Positions 10,638-20,006 of a stretch of DNA of 64,000 bases are shown here, one piece after another. The translations under genes and the position numbers were made by a program. Each line of letters starts with the position of its first letter. Positions within the stretch are counted from its first letter, which is position 1. The DNA is from an uncultured Cellvibrio sp. (GTDB taxonomy: Bacteria; Pseudomonadota; Gammaproteobacteria; Pseudomonadales; Cellvibrionaceae): positions 1-64,000 of the forward strand of contig CAMLML010000015.1 in assembly GCA_946481095.1 (NCBI GenBank), written 5' to 3'. The notes beneath the pieces are model-generated. The model worked only from the letters and a program-made list of their open reading frames with translations. It had not been told where the DNA came from and did not search any database.

Positions 10638-10666
10638 GGCCATTTACTTATATGGATTTGCACAAA

Positions 10667-10906
10667 ATGTCAAAAACCAAATATTTTTTGCTAATTTTGT
10701 TATGCACAGTGCTGACAAACTGTTCAGCATTTTATTACGGATATACCAAAGAAGAATGGCAGAACCTTTCTCCTACCACTCAAGCTGAAGTTAAAGAAAA
10801 TTATAAACGGATCGTGGATTCAAAAAATCAATTGCAAAACAACCGAGACATTGATGCACGCAACGAATCTTTTGAAGACTATGGAAACAAAAAAGCGAAT
10901 GAATGA
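10667..10906 (+). CDS. Small lipoprotein, unknown function
   Basis: A 79-aa predicted lipoprotein. The sequence MSKTKYFLLILLCTVLTNC is a lipoprotein signal with lipobox LTNC, so the mature protein would begin at that cysteine and be lipid-anchored. The rest is short, polar and charged (YTKEEWQNLSPTTQAEV). An in-frame ATG at 10652 is equally possible; neither start has a strong ribosome site. It lies between an inverted repeat and a terminator that serves the convergent symporter operon. No function can be assigned. Confidence 0.65.
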   Translation: MSKTKYFLLILLCTVLTNCSAFYYGYTKEEWQNLSPTTQAEVKENYKRIVDSKNQLQNNRDIDARNESFEDYGNKKANE

Positions 10907-10909
10907 AAA

Positions 10910-10939
10910 ATCTCCCTCCGCGCGCTCACGGAGGGAGAT
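10910..10939 (-). terminator. Intrinsic terminator of the symporter operon
   Basis: A perfect 11-bp stem (10910-10920 with 10929-10939) and an 8-nt loop. Read on the minus strand it is followed by a run of T, directly after the symporter stop codon. It also lies just past the stop of the convergent lipoprotein gene. Confidence 0.85.
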
Positions 10940-10944
10940 ATGGT

Positions 10945-12510
10945 TTACCACCAAACGGAATAGATAGCGACCAGAATTGCAACCACACCTAATGCAGCAA
11001 TATTAAAACCGGTAGTGGTTTTAAAACTGACACCGGAAAGATCGATTGCGTTGGCTTGATTTTTTGCACCGCTCATTAATGTCACCAATACTGCCAAACC
11101 TGTACAAAGAAGGAATACGATTCCGACCCGATCCATAAATGGAACATCTGGCAGGAAGAAATAGAAAATTCCTGACAACACAAACGAAGAAATTGCCGCT
11201 GCCAATGCAGCCATAGCCGTTGCTTTTTTCCAGAAGAAACCAAACAAGAATATAACCACTATTCCCGGAGTAAAGAATCCGGTGAATTCCTGTATAAATT
11301 GAAATGCTTGCTGGGATTTACCAACAAAAGGTTTCGCCAATAATACGGCTGTAATCATTGCTACAAGCGCAGTAACACGCCCTACCCACACCAATTTTTT
11401 CTCGCTGGCGTCCGGTGCAATTAATTTTTTATAAATATCCATGGTAAAGATAGTGGAAACACTGTTGCTCATGGAACTCAGTGAAGATGCTATAGCTGCC
11501 ACTAACGCAGCGAAAGCAATCCCCAAAACTCCGTGTGGCAAATACTTCATCATCTCGGGATAAGCCTGGTCTGGTTTCGACAAATCAGGAGCCAGCACTA
11601 CAGCACAAATACCTGGCAACACAACAATTAGCGGTACAAATAATTTTATATAGGCAGCAAACGCCATACCTTTTTGTGCCTCCTGAACACTTTTTGCAGC
11701 CAATGCACGCTGAATAATGTATTGGTTAAATCCCCAATAACTGATATTCATTATCCATAAACCACCAATCAACACTGATATGCCCGGCAAATCTTTATAA
11801 AATGGATTATCTTTTGACAAAATCATGTCGAACTTTTCAGGTGCTTTATCCAACAAAATAGAAAAACCTTCGACAACTCCATTGCCTGATGAAATTTGAT
11901 TGAGCGCGAGATAACTGACAAACAAACCACCCAGAATCAGCAAAATAACCTGAATAATATCCGTCATCGCAACTGCTTTCAGACCACCATATATCGAATA
12001 GGTAATCGAAAAAAGAGCCAGAAAAACCATACCGTAAATCATGTCCACGCCCAAAAATTGGGAGATCGCCAGAGAACCCAAATAAAGAACGGAAGTTAAA
12101 TTCACAAATACATACAGCGCCAGCCAGAAGATGGCCATTACTGTTCTCACTCTACCGTCATAACGCTGCTCAAGAAACTGCGGCATGGTGGTAATATTTT
12201 TTGCCAGAAAAACCGGTATGAAATATTTTGCAATAATAATCAGGGTAATCGCTGCCATTAATTCGTATGCCGCGATCCCCATACCGATAACAAAACCGGA
12301 ACCTGACATACCAATAATTTGTTCAGCTGAAATATTCGATGCAATTAATGAAGCTCCTATCGCCCACCAGGGCAAGGAGCGGCTTGCCATAAAATAATCC
12401 GATGCATTTTTATCATGACCTTTTTCATCCCTTGAAACCCAATAAGCAACAAAAAGTAAAATGATGGTGTAGGCAACCAGAACACCTATATCAAGCGAAT
12501 TTAAAATCAT
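10945..12510 (-). CDS. Sodium/sugar symporter, SGLT-like (SSS family)
   Basis: A 521-aa inner-membrane sodium:solute symporter with about 14 hydrophobic helices. The early sequence ASDYFMASRSLPWWAIGASL, then SNISAEQIIGMSGSG and SSMSNSVSTIFTMDIYKK, match Vibrio-type SglT glucose/galactose transporters. The likely substrate is an aldose; which one cannot be read from the sequence. It is the last gene of an operon with a FadR-type regulator and an aldose-dehydrogenase-like SDR, 32 bp behind the SDR. A strong terminator follows. Confidence 0.92.
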   Translation of the reverse strand: MILNSLDIGVLVAYTIILLFVAYWVSRDEKGHDKNASDYFMASRSLPWWAIGASLIASNISAEQIIGMSGSGFVIGMGIAAYELMAAITLIIIAKYFIPVFLAKNITTMPQFLEQRYDGRVRTVMAIFWLALYVFVNLTSVLYLGSLAISQFLGVDMIYGMVFLALFSITYSIYGGLKAVAMTDIIQVILLILGGLFVSYLALNQISSGNGVVEGFSILLDKAPEKFDMILSKDNPFYKDLPGISVLIGGLWIMNISYWGFNQYIIQRALAAKSVQEAQKGMAFAAYIKLFVPLIVVLPGICAVVLAPDLSKPDQAYPEMMKYLPHGVLGIAFAALVAAIASSLSSMSNSVSTIFTMDIYKKLIAPDASEKKLVWVGRVTALVAMITAVLLAKPFVGKSQQAFQFIQEFTGFFTPGIVVIFLFGFFWKKATAMAALAAAISSFVLSGIFYFFLPDVPFMDRVGIVFLLCTGLAVLVTLMSGAKNQANAIDLSGVSFKTTTGFNIAALGVVAILVAIYSVWW

Positions 12511-12542
12511 ACTGACTCCAGATTATTGACCTTTATTATTAA

Positions 12543-13328
12543 TTACATTCTACCGCCATCGACAACGAACTCTTGCGCTGTAATCATCAGCGCATCATCC
12601 GATGCCAAAAACAAAGCAAGTTTGGCAACATCATGCGCTGCCAATCTTTTTTTAATACACATGCGATCTACCAATTTTTTTTCTTCCTGGGCAGTTAACC
12701 ATTTTTCCAGTTGTTTCGGAGTTGCGACCCACCCCGGCAGTAAAACATTCACACGAATATTGTGTTCACCCATTTCTTTCGCCAGCGCTTTGGTCATGCC
12801 AATCAATCCAGCTTTTGCTGTGATGTAACTCACCAGATTGTCCGACGCAAACCTGACATTAATTGAACTGATATTAAGTATGACACCGGCACCGGCGGCC
12901 ACCATCATCGGCATGACTGCTTGCGCTGCAAAAAATGCAGGGTGCATATTAATCGACAGCGATTGCATCCATTCATCTTCGGCAATAGTTTCTGTGGTGT
13001 AACGTTGATCATTGGCAGCATTATTGATCAACACATGAATATTGCCTTGTTGTTGTTGAACCTTGCTGATAGCCGCTTGCATCATGATGGTATTACTCAC
13101 ATCACACTCAATAAAAAGTGGACGACTGAATCCTTTTTTTTCCATCTCATCGCAAAGTACAGCCGCAGCAGCTGCATCTATATCAACGAATGCCACTTTG
13201 GATTGCTGTGCAGCAAAAGCTTCAACCAAAGCAGCACCTATGCCAGTAGCACCCCCGGTAACAAATACAACTTTATTTGCCAGACTGGAATATTGTGTGT
13301 AACCCGTGTGTTTTGAATAATCCAACAT
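12543..13328 (-). CDS. SDR oxidoreductase, probable aldose 1-dehydrogenase
   Basis: A 261-aa short-chain dehydrogenase. It has the NAD(P) motif TGGATGIG, NNAAND in place of NNAG, a catalytic serine in ISSI and a YxxxK pair in VSYITAKAG. The features NNAAND and LPGWVATPKQLEKW resemble Caulobacter-type xylose 1-dehydrogenase and galactose dehydrogenases, which oxidise a sugar to its lactone. With the sugar symporter behind it and a FadR-type regulator in front, an oxidative sugar pathway is likely. Substrate is inferred, not shown. A palindromic operator-like site lies 18-30 bp upstream of the start. Confidence 0.88.
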   Translation of the reverse strand: MLDYSKHTGYTQYSSLANKVVFVTGGATGIGAALVEAFAAQQSKVAFVDIDAAAAAVLCDEMEKKGFSRPLFIECDVSNTIMMQAAISKVQQQQGNIHVLINNAANDQRYTTETIAEDEWMQSLSINMHPAFFAAQAVMPMMVAAGAGVILNISSINVRFASDNLVSYITAKAGLIGMTKALAKEMGEHNIRVNVLLPGWVATPKQLEKWLTAQEEKKLVDRMCIKKRLAAHDVAKLALFLASDDALMITAQEFVVDGGRM

Positions 13329-13345
13329 AATTAATCTCTCTTCGT

Positions 13346-13358
13346 ATCGGTAACCGAT
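13346..13358. promoter_or_regulatory. Palindromic operator-like site
   Basis: ATCGGTAACCGAT is a perfect palindrome around one central base, placed just upstream of the SDR start inside the regulator-SDR gap. Its form is typical of LacI-type sugar operators, although the adjacent regulator is of GntR type. The binding protein is unknown. Confidence 0.5.
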
Positions 13359-13366
13359 TTTATTGC

Positions 13367-14077
13367 TCAGTTATTTTTATCTAACGAAAGATCAATTAGC
13401 TGCATTACTTCTACTAACAAACTTTTTACTGCAGCCGTTGCTGCGTTGCTGTTGCCTGCTGCAATCGCATCGTAAATACGTTTATGGTCATCATAATCCG
13501 CTGTTAAAACACCTTTTAATTGGTTGGTACTGGCAATACTGACTCGCAACGCAACTTGAATAAATTCTCTCAGCTGAAAGAAAAAGCGGTTGTTACTCGC
13601 AGCTAATATTGCGCAATGAAATTCAATATCGGCCGCCAGAGGATCGTCCTGCCCCTGATCCGCCAATTTCATTCTTTCCAATGCCTGCCCAATTATCCCG
13701 ATTGCTTTTTTATCCTGATGATTTTGCGCTGCCAGAGATGCAGCTTCAGGTTCTATCGCCATCCTTAATTGCGTAAATTCCCGCAGTAAACCCAGCGATG
13801 GACGCGCACGCAAAGTCCAGGACAGCACGTCGGCATCAAACATATTCCATTGGCTACCCGGCATGACCCTTATTCCCTGCCGTGGACGTGACGCAATCAG
13901 CCCCTTGGCTGTCAGCATTTTTACAGCTTCTCTGGTCACACTGCGGCTGATATTGAATTGGGAAGACAATTCGGCTTCCGTCGGAAAAGGCTTATCAATT
14001 GCGTACTGACCCTGAACTATCGCAGCTCCCAGCTGATGTGCTAACTGATGAGTGAGGTTTCTACCTGTATCCTGCAT
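13367..14077 (-). CDS. GntR-family regulator, FadR/FCD subfamily
   Basis: A 236-aa transcription factor. The N-terminal winged helix (about residues 10-72) includes PTEAELSSQFNISRSVTREA. The C-terminal all-helical FCD domain has the metal/ligand-site pattern DIEFHCAILAASNNRFF followed by a downstream histidine (DDHKRIYDAI). It heads an operon with a sugar dehydrogenase and a sugar symporter, so it probably responds to that sugar or its lactone/acid and represses the operon. A short palindrome 25-34 bp upstream of its start could allow autoregulation. Confidence 0.93.
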   Translation of the reverse strand: MQDTGRNLTHQLAHQLGAAIVQGQYAIDKPFPTEAELSSQFNISRSVTREAVKMLTAKGLIASRPRQGIRVMPGSQWNMFDADVLSWTLRARPSLGLLREFTQLRMAIEPEAASLAAQNHQDKKAIGIIGQALERMKLADQGQDDPLAADIEFHCAILAASNNRFFFQLREFIQVALRVSIASTNQLKGVLTADYDDHKRIYDAIAAGNSNAATAAVKSLLVEVMQLIDLSLDKNN

Positions 14078-14101
14078 ACTATTAACCTATTTATATTATA
14101 T

Positions 14102-14111
14102 ATTGGACAAT
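14102..14111. promoter_or_regulatory. Candidate autoregulatory GntR operator
   Basis: ATTG-GA-CAAT is a short dyad 25 bp upstream of the GntR gene start, in very AT-rich promoter DNA. FadR-type regulators often bind dyads of the TTG/CAA type, but the site is short and could be chance. Confidence 0.35.
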
Positions 14112-14131
14112 AATTTGGCAATAACGGAACT

Positions 14132-14156
14132 AATAGCCCGGAGTAAGCGGGCTATT
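14132..14156. terminator. Hairpin between GntR promoter and phoU
   Basis: A perfect 9-bp stem (AATAGCCCG with its complement) and a 7-nt loop. It lies downstream of phoU on the minus strand. There is no strong T run, so it may be a weak terminator or a transcript-stabilising hairpin. Confidence 0.45.
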
Positions 14157-14195
14157 TAACAAGAGGCAGGAATGATAGTCACGCAGAAATTTAGC

Positions 14196-14217
14196 AAGCC
14201 CTGAAAATACAGGGCTT
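14196..14217 (-). terminator. Probable phoU terminator hairpin
   Basis: A perfect 8-bp stem AAGCCCTG/CAGGGCTT with a 6-nt AT-rich loop, 14-35 bp downstream of the phoU stop. The following minus-strand bases are AT-rich but lack a long T run. Confidence 0.5.
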
Positions 14218-14230
14218 CATTTATTTTCGG

Positions 14231-14956
14231 TCATTCTTTGGGGGAAATCGGTTGCTCAATATGATCAAGATTTGAGTGGCGAACATCTTGCCCATCAACC
14301 AGATAAATGACGTATTGGGCCAGATTACGTGAATGATCCCCGATACGCTCCAAGGCTCGCAGACACCACATAATATTCAAAACCCGGCTGATGCTACGAG
14401 TATCTTCCATCATAAAAGTCATCAATTCCCGCATGGCGGTACTGTATTCCATATCCACAGTGCGGTCGGTGTGCACAACGGTCAAAGCCAACTCGGTATC
14501 CATTCTGGCGAATGCATCCAACGCATCTTGCAACATACGCGACACCAGACCGCCGATATGACGCACTTCTATATAACCTCGCGGGGATAAACCATCTTTA
14601 TGTTGTGCAATTGCCAGACGTGCAATTTTTGCAGCTTCATCACCGACACGCTCAAGGTCAGTAATCGCTTTGGTCACTGCAATTACCAAACGCAAATCAC
14701 TGGCAGCAGGCTGTCTGCGCGCAAGAATGCGAATACATTCTTCATCAATTGACATCTCCATTGAATTGACATTGGAATCCAATCGCACGACTTGCTCGGC
14801 ACGTTCGACATCGGCATCAATCAATGCCTGGATTGCATCATTCACCTGACGCTGCGCCATGCCACCCATTTCTGATAAATGCGTGCGAATCGCTTCCAGT
14901 TCAATATTGTATTGTTGTGATATGTGATGAGTATGACTTGTAATATCCATAACCAT
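14231..14956 (-). CDS. phoU: Phosphate signalling protein PhoU
   Basis: A 241-aa, all-helical cytoplasmic protein that links the PstSCAB transporter to the PhoR/PhoB two-component system and damps phosphate uptake. Two PhoU repeats are visible, each with the metal-site helix pattern E.....D.E.C: one near DEECIRILARRQPAASDLR, the other near ALERIGDHSRNLAQYVIY. Length is standard. It is the last gene of pstC-pstA-pstB-phoU, 14 bp after pstB. phoB and phoR are not in this window. Confidence 0.97.
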   Translation of the reverse strand: MVMDITSHTHHISQQYNIELEAIRTHLSEMGGMAQRQVNDAIQALIDADVERAEQVVRLDSNVNSMEMSIDEECIRILARRQPAASDLRLVIAVTKAITDLERVGDEAAKIARLAIAQHKDGLSPRGYIEVRHIGGLVSRMLQDALDAFARMDTELALTVVHTDRTVDMEYSTAMRELMTFMMEDTRSISRVLNIMWCLRALERIGDHSRNLAQYVIYLVDGQDVRHSNLDHIEQPISPKE

Positions 14957-14970
14957 GATACGCCTCTGTA

Positions 14971-15747
14971 TTAACCGTAACGGCCAGTAATGTAATCTTC
15001 AGTTTGTTTTTTACCAGGATTGGTAAAAAGTTTGTCTGTTAAATCGTGTTCAATTAAATCGCCCATATACATAAATGCGGTGAAATCCGAAACCCGCGCA
15101 GCCTGCTGCATGTTGTGCGTAACGATTACAATCGTATATTGGTGTTTTAATTCGTTGATTAACTCTTCAATTTTTAATGTTGAGATCGGATCCAATGCCG
15201 ACGCAGGCTCATCCAATAAAATTACTTCCGGTTCAATCGCAATTGCACGCGCTATGACCAGACGTTGTTGTTGTCCACCTGACAAACCAAACGCATTATC
15301 GTGCAAGCGATCTTTCACTTCTTCCCAGAGCGCCGCACCACGCAAGGACTTCTCAACCACTTCATCCAAAACACGCTTGGATTTCACTCCCTGCAACCGC
15401 AAGCCATACGCAACATTTTCATAAATGGTTTTTGGAAAGGGATTGGGTTTTTGAAACACCATCCCCACCTGGCGACGCAATTCGGCAACATCCACTTTCT
15501 TGTCATAAATATTATTGCCATCCAATAAAATTTCGCCCTCAATTCGACAGGCATCAACCAGATCATTCATTCGATTGAAGCAGCGCAACAAAGTCGATTT
15601 ACCACAACCGGATGGTCCAATAAACGCCGTCACTTTTTTCTCGGGAATTATCATGCTGACATTATTCAACGCGCGCTTTTCACCGTAGTATAAATTCAGT
15701 GATTTTACTTCCAGCTTCATAGAGTCAAGGTTAGACGAAGGTGTCAT
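14971..15747 (-). CDS. pstB: Phosphate ABC transporter ATPase PstB
   Basis: A 258-aa ATP-hydrolysing subunit of the high-affinity phosphate importer. Walker A is GPSGCGKST, the signature is LSGGQQQRL, Walker B is [12 protein letters not shown] and the H-loop is [16 protein letters not shown]. The sequence [20 protein letters not shown] is diagnostic of PstB. It follows pstA after about 155 bp that hold a decayed copy of the two-part palindromic repeat found elsewhere in the window. Confidence 0.98.
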   Translation of the reverse strand: MTPSSNLDSMKLEVKSLNLYYGEKRALNNVSMIIPEKKVTAFIGPSGCGKSTLLRCFNRMNDLVDACRIEGEILLDGNNIYDKKVDVAELRRQVGMVFQKPNPFPKTIYENVAYGLRLQGVKSKRVLDEVVEKSLRGAALWEEVKDRLHDNAFGLSGGQQQRLVIARAIAIEPEVILLDEPASALDPISTLKIEELINELKHQYTIVIVTHNMQQAARVSDFTAFMYMGDLIEHDLTDKLFTNPGKKQTEDYITGRYG

Positions 15748-15785
15748 AGTCTGTGCCTGTGTAATAAAAAATTCATTAAACTCTT

Positions 15786-15892
15786 CACCCTATCCCATCA
15801 AGGGAGAGGGAGCAGATCTCACTTCGTAAAAATCCTTTTTAAAATTTTGTATTGTCTATCCCCTCGCCGCTCGTATGAGAAGGTTAAGGGGT
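15786..15892. repeat. Decayed two-part palindromic repeat (BIME-like)
   Basis: The left part contains CCCATCAAGGGAGAGGGAGC, shared with the copies at 44631-44674 and 53658-53701. The right part is a mutated form of the other half-element seen at 53755-53797. The order and orientation match the 53.7-kb copy. It sits between pstA and pstB, inside the operon. Confidence 0.6.
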
Positions 15893-15903
15893 AAAATAAA
15901 AAA

Positions 15904-17592
15904 TCAATCCGATGCGCTGCGATATTTTTCACGCAAATTATTGCGTATGCGGATGGCAGTAATATTCAACGCAATAATCAACAAAACCAAAATCAACGAT
16001 GTGGCGTAAACCAAAGGCCGAGCCGCTTCTACGTTTGGACTTTGGAAACCGACATCGTAAATATGAAACCCTAAATGCATAATTTTTTGATCGAGATGCA
16101 AATAAGGATAATTACCATCAATCGGCAATGAAGGCGCGAGTTTTACGACACCGACTAACATCAATGGCGCCACTTCACCGGCAGCGCGTGCAATTGCCAG
16201 AATTAATCCGGTCATCATTGCCGGTGTTGCCAAAGGTACAACGACTTTCCAAAGTGTTTCTGATTTGGTTGCCCCCAGAGCCAAACTACCTTGACGAATC
16301 GTACTGGGAATACGGGCCAACCCCTCTTCTGTGGACACAATCACAATCGGCAAGGTTAACAGTGCCAGTGTGAGAGATGCCCAAAATAATCCTGGCGTAC
16401 CAAAGGTGGGGGACGGCAGTGATTCTGCATAAAATAATTCATCCAGATTTCCACCGAGTGTGTAAACAAAAAACCCCAGACCAAATACACCATACACAAT
16501 CGAAGGAACACCAGCGAGGTTATAAACCGAAATACGAATGATCTTTAACATCACGCCTTGTCTGGCATATTCGCGTAGATAAATTGCTGCCAATACACCA
16601 AAAGGCGTCACAATAATTGACATCACAATAACCATGGTAACCGTACCGAAAATTGCCGGAAATATTCCGCCCTCGGTATTGGCTTCGCGTGGTTCATCCG
16701 TAATAAATTCCCAGAAATGTTTTAGATAGCTGATGACTTTTTCAAACAGATTTAATTGATTTGCGGGAGTAATACGAACCAGGTGATCAAAATTCATCAC
16801 CACTTCTTTTCCATCCGCAGTTTTGGCAACCAATGTATCGCGGGTAGCTTGTTGCAATAAATCGTCACGCTCCTGTTTAATCACTGTGTACTCTGCTTCC
16901 AATGCTGCACGACGTCCGGCAAAATCAGCATCCGCTACTGCTAATTCTTCTGAGGTAGCACCGGACAACTCCATACGGCGGCGCTCCAAACGCAATTCTT
17001 CCATCGCGTTGTTAATACGCCCAATACGGCTCTTTTCAATATCTTCCACTTGATGATGTAATTTCAGTGCACGATCCAATCGCGCTTGTATTTCTATCCA
17101 AAAATTATTTGCTGATAGTTCAACAATCGTTTTATCTTGCTCACGAATGGCAACGGGATACCCATAAAAATTTCCCCACTCACGACGCTCGATCACAATC
17201 GCATTTTCGGGATATTCCCATTCACCCATACCATTTTCAAGATGCCACACAAAATCACGCCCGGTGACATCACGATTGCCCAATTTAAATAAATGACGGG
17301 TAACCAATTGTTGATCTTTCGGAATTTCATAACCGGAATCGCGAGCCACAGATGCAGGAACAGTTTCTGCCCTGACCAGTTCGCCCATAATAATTTGCTG
17401 GCTTCCATCCATTTCAGTCACACTGGTTCGCACAATATCGGCAGGCCAAAAATGTCCGAATCCTCGCGCTGCAATTAATCCCAATAATCCCAGAACCATC
17501 AGCATACAAATTGCGACAGCACCGCCGTTTAACCAGATCCAGGGTAATCCGTTTTTCCACCAGGATGTTTGTTTTTTGGATAAATTTTTCAT
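15904..17592 (-). CDS. pstA: Phosphate ABC transporter permease PstA, long form
   Basis: Inner-membrane permease subunit of the phosphate importer, 562 aa. After a first membrane helix (about residues 20-42) comes a periplasmic insertion of about 250 residues with a charged coiled-coil stretch (about 180-245). Then comes the usual permease core of about 280 residues with the inner-membrane loop LGATKSETLWKVVVPLATPAM. Such extended PstA proteins are also known in pseudomonads. It follows pstC by 75 bp. Confidence 0.95.
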   Translation of the reverse strand: MKNLSKKQTSWWKNGLPWIWLNGGAVAICMLMVLGLLGLIAARGFGHFWPADIVRTSVTEMDGSQQIIMGELVRAETVPASVARDSGYEIPKDQQLVTRHLFKLGNRDVTGRDFVWHLENGMGEWEYPENAIVIERREWGNFYGYPVAIREQDKTIVELSANNFWIEIQARLDRALKLHHQVEDIEKSRIGRINNAMEELRLERRRMELSGATSEELAVADADFAGRRAALEAEYTVIKQERDDLLQQATRDTLVAKTADGKEVVMNFDHLVRITPANQLNLFEKVISYLKHFWEFITDEPREANTEGGIFPAIFGTVTMVIVMSIIVTPFGVLAAIYLREYARQGVMLKIIRISVYNLAGVPSIVYGVFGLGFFVYTLGGNLDELFYAESLPSPTFGTPGLFWASLTLALLTLPIVIVSTEEGLARIPSTIRQGSLALGATKSETLWKVVVPLATPAMMTGLILAIARAAGEVAPLMLVGVVKLAPSLPIDGNYPYLHLDQKIMHLGFHIYDVGFQSPNVEAARPLVYATSLILVLLIIALNITAIRIRNNLREKYRSASD

Positions 17593-17638
17593 AGGTTTTT
17601 CAGCTGAATAATATTTAAAAAATTTTCACATTTCTGTC

Positions 17639-17661
17639 CCTCCCCCTTGGCAGGGGGAGGA
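17639..17661. repeat. GC-rich hairpin between pstC and pstA
   Basis: CCTCCCC and GGGGAGG arms flank a short loop in the pstC-pstA gap. It may be a remnant of a palindromic intergenic repeat or an mRNA-processing/stability hairpin. Confidence 0.45.
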
Positions 17662-17667
17662 GCTTTA

Positions 17668-19932
17668 TTACAAATTACTGTATTTCTTCCGCAAACTTTG
17701 CCGCACAATTTCTGCCAATGTATTCACCACAAAAGTTAACGCCAATAATAGAAGTGCAGCCAAAAACAACACACGGAAATGCGTACTATCAACTGCAGTT
17801 TCCGGTAACTCCACCGCAATATTGGCTGACAGGGTTCGCATGCCTTCGAAGATATTAAAATTCACAACCGGGCTGTTACCTGTTGCCATCAACACAATCA
17901 TGGTTTCACCTACAGCGCGACCAAACCCCATCATCACCGCAGAAAAAATTCCGGGGCTTGCCGTTGGCAAAACCACACCCACCATTGTTTGCCAGGGGGT
18001 TGCACCCAATGCCAAAGAACCCTGTGTCAAATGGCGCGGCACACTGAAAATTGCATCTTCCGCAATCGAAAAAATAGTGGGTATAACAGCAAAACCCATA
18101 ATAATGCCGACAACCAATGCGTTGCGTTGGTCGTAATCAATTCCGTGATCAGTAAACCACTGGCGCATACTGCCATTGAAAAACCAGATTTCTGTTAAGG
18201 GACTTAGTGTCACACAAAAATAAATGCACAAGACCAGAGGCAACAAAACAATTGTTGCTTCCCAACCTTCAGGAACTTTATTGCGAATAGACGCAGGAAA
18301 TTTACTCCAGGCAAAACCAGTGATTAACATCACCAATGGTAATAAAACCAAAATACTAAAAATGGCTGGCAAATGATTTTCCATAAAAGGTGCCAACCAA
18401 AGCCCTGCTAAAAACCCAAGAATAACTGTTGGCAAAGCCGCCATAATTTCAATTGTTGGTTTAACAACACCACGCAACTTCGATGTCATAAAGTAGGCCG
18501 TATAAATTGCACCCATGACACCAAGTGGCACAGCAAATAATATTGCAAAAAATGCAGCTTTTAATGTGCCTATGGTCAAGGGCACAAAACTCATTTTCGC
18601 TTCAAAATTATCGCTGCCTGATGAAGCTTGCCAAATATATTCCGGTTGCTGACGACCTTCGTACCAAACTTTTTCCCACAAAGAACTGAAAGACACCTCG
18701 GGATGTTTGTTCCACACATTGGCGACCAACAAATTCAATTGCTGATTCATCAATAACGCTTTGCCATTAATGGGTGAAATCGCCAGATAATCCACAGGGG
18801 CAGACATTTTTTGTCCGAACAAATGACGATTGGATGTCGCAAAATAAATTCCGATATTATTTTGATCATCCAGCGCCCAAAAGCCACGGCGAGAATATTC
18901 GGGTACTATTGATTTGATCGAACCCGACAAGGATTTAAATTCGCGCACAGGTTTTAATGCATAAATATTGTTATCGTCACGCACTAAAAACCACTGTGAC
19001 AAGGAACCTTTGTTGGTTCCTACTATGATTGATCCTGTACCAACCAGAAATTCCATGGCCGTAATTTTTCCATCCGCAATGACAACCGGTGTTTGAATAG
19101 ACACAGAATCGGGATCAGCAATTTTATAAAGAAAAATTTGTGATTGATCTGTTGCCACAATCAAATGCTGGCCAGTTTCATCCAACAAAAGTTTTTGTGG
19201 ATGTTGGTCATGAGGTAATGACGGCAAGGTGAAAATTTCCTGTGTCAATGACACTTCACCTGTAAGAAAATTTTTCGAAGCAGCAAACACACCTAATAGT
19301 AATCGATTATCAGCCGTTGCTGCTGCCACCAAAGTTCCGTTAGTTGTTTGTTGTATGGCAAGCTGCTTTATTGCCTGCTGTTTTGCATCAAGCTGAATTG
19401 GAGACTCCCCCAAGGGATATACAATTTCCGGTGTAATATGGCGTTTATCTTGCGGATAGCTGATTTGGTAATCCGTTTTAATTAATTGAAATGCCCCATT
19501 ACCCAAGCCATAAGCGGCTTCACCATACATGGCCATACTGGTGGCGAATGCAGTAGCAACAGTGTTTTCAGGAAATACCAGTTTGTAGGATTGCGTTCTT
19601 TTTCCATCTTTCAGATTAAAAAACTCTATATCTCCCTGTTGATAATAAACTGCACCGATTTCTTCGTATCGCTCAATATTGATTTGCGATACCTGTTTAT
19701 TTTCTGCGTCACTCTGCAAACTGAATTCCTGTGTGACCTCAACTGCCGCACCTTTTAGTAGAGGTGCCACTTCTGAAAATAAATAAAAGAATATCAATCC
19801 CAGAGAAAACACTACCGCCATACCCGCTGCCATTATTCCGTAACGGGAAAACTGATCTTTGAAATAACGAATGCGCCGCAACCGGGCACGCTGTTCAATG
19901 TTGGGAAGCAAGTGACTGGATGAATTGGACAT
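17668..19932 (-). CDS. pstC: Phosphate ABC transporter permease PstC, long form
   Basis: A 754-aa permease subunit of the phosphate importer. An N-terminal helix (about residues 33-55) is followed by a periplasmic domain of about 380 residues with repeated beta-strand segments resembling a propeller. The membrane permease core (about 455-745) contains LTQGSLALGATPWQTMVGVV. E. coli PstC is about 320 aa; long forms occur in pseudomonads. It heads pstC-pstA-pstB-phoU and has its own Pho-box promoter, separated from pstS by a strong terminator. Confidence 0.95.
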   Translation of the reverse strand: MSNSSSHLLPNIEQRARLRRIRYFKDQFSRYGIMAAGMAVVFSLGLIFFYLFSEVAPLLKGAAVEVTQEFSLQSDAENKQVSQINIERYEEIGAVYYQQGDIEFFNLKDGKRTQSYKLVFPENTVATAFATSMAMYGEAAYGLGNGAFQLIKTDYQISYPQDKRHITPEIVYPLGESPIQLDAKQQAIKQLAIQQTTNGTLVAAATADNRLLLGVFAASKNFLTGEVSLTQEIFTLPSLPHDQHPQKLLLDETGQHLIVATDQSQIFLYKIADPDSVSIQTPVVIADGKITAMEFLVGTGSIIVGTNKGSLSQWFLVRDDNNIYALKPVREFKSLSGSIKSIVPEYSRRGFWALDDQNNIGIYFATSNRHLFGQKMSAPVDYLAISPINGKALLMNQQLNLLVANVWNKHPEVSFSSLWEKVWYEGRQQPEYIWQASSGSDNFEAKMSFVPLTIGTLKAAFFAILFAVPLGVMGAIYTAYFMTSKLRGVVKPTIEIMAALPTVILGFLAGLWLAPFMENHLPAIFSILVLLPLVMLITGFAWSKFPASIRNKVPEGWEATIVLLPLVLCIYFCVTLSPLTEIWFFNGSMRQWFTDHGIDYDQRNALVVGIIMGFAVIPTIFSIAEDAIFSVPRHLTQGSLALGATPWQTMVGVVLPTASPGIFSAVMMGFGRAVGETMIVLMATGNSPVVNFNIFEGMRTLSANIAVELPETAVDSTHFRVLFLAALLLLALTFVVNTLAEIVRQSLRKKYSNL

Positions 19933-19964
19933 ACAATGCTCTGGATGACAATTTAGGCATGAGC

Positions 19965-19998
19965 ATGGTATCGGGCAATCATGACATTTTTGTTACAA
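19965..19998 (-). promoter_or_regulatory. Pho box and -10 of the pstCAB-phoU promoter
   Basis: On the minus strand TTGTAAC-AAAA-ATGTCAT (19981-19998) has the 7-4-7 layout of a PhoB box. Ten nucleotides further comes TACCAT (19965-19970), a 4/6 match to the -10 element. It lies 33-66 bp upstream of the pstC start. Confidence 0.75.
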
Positions 19999-20006
19999 AT
20001 TATTGA

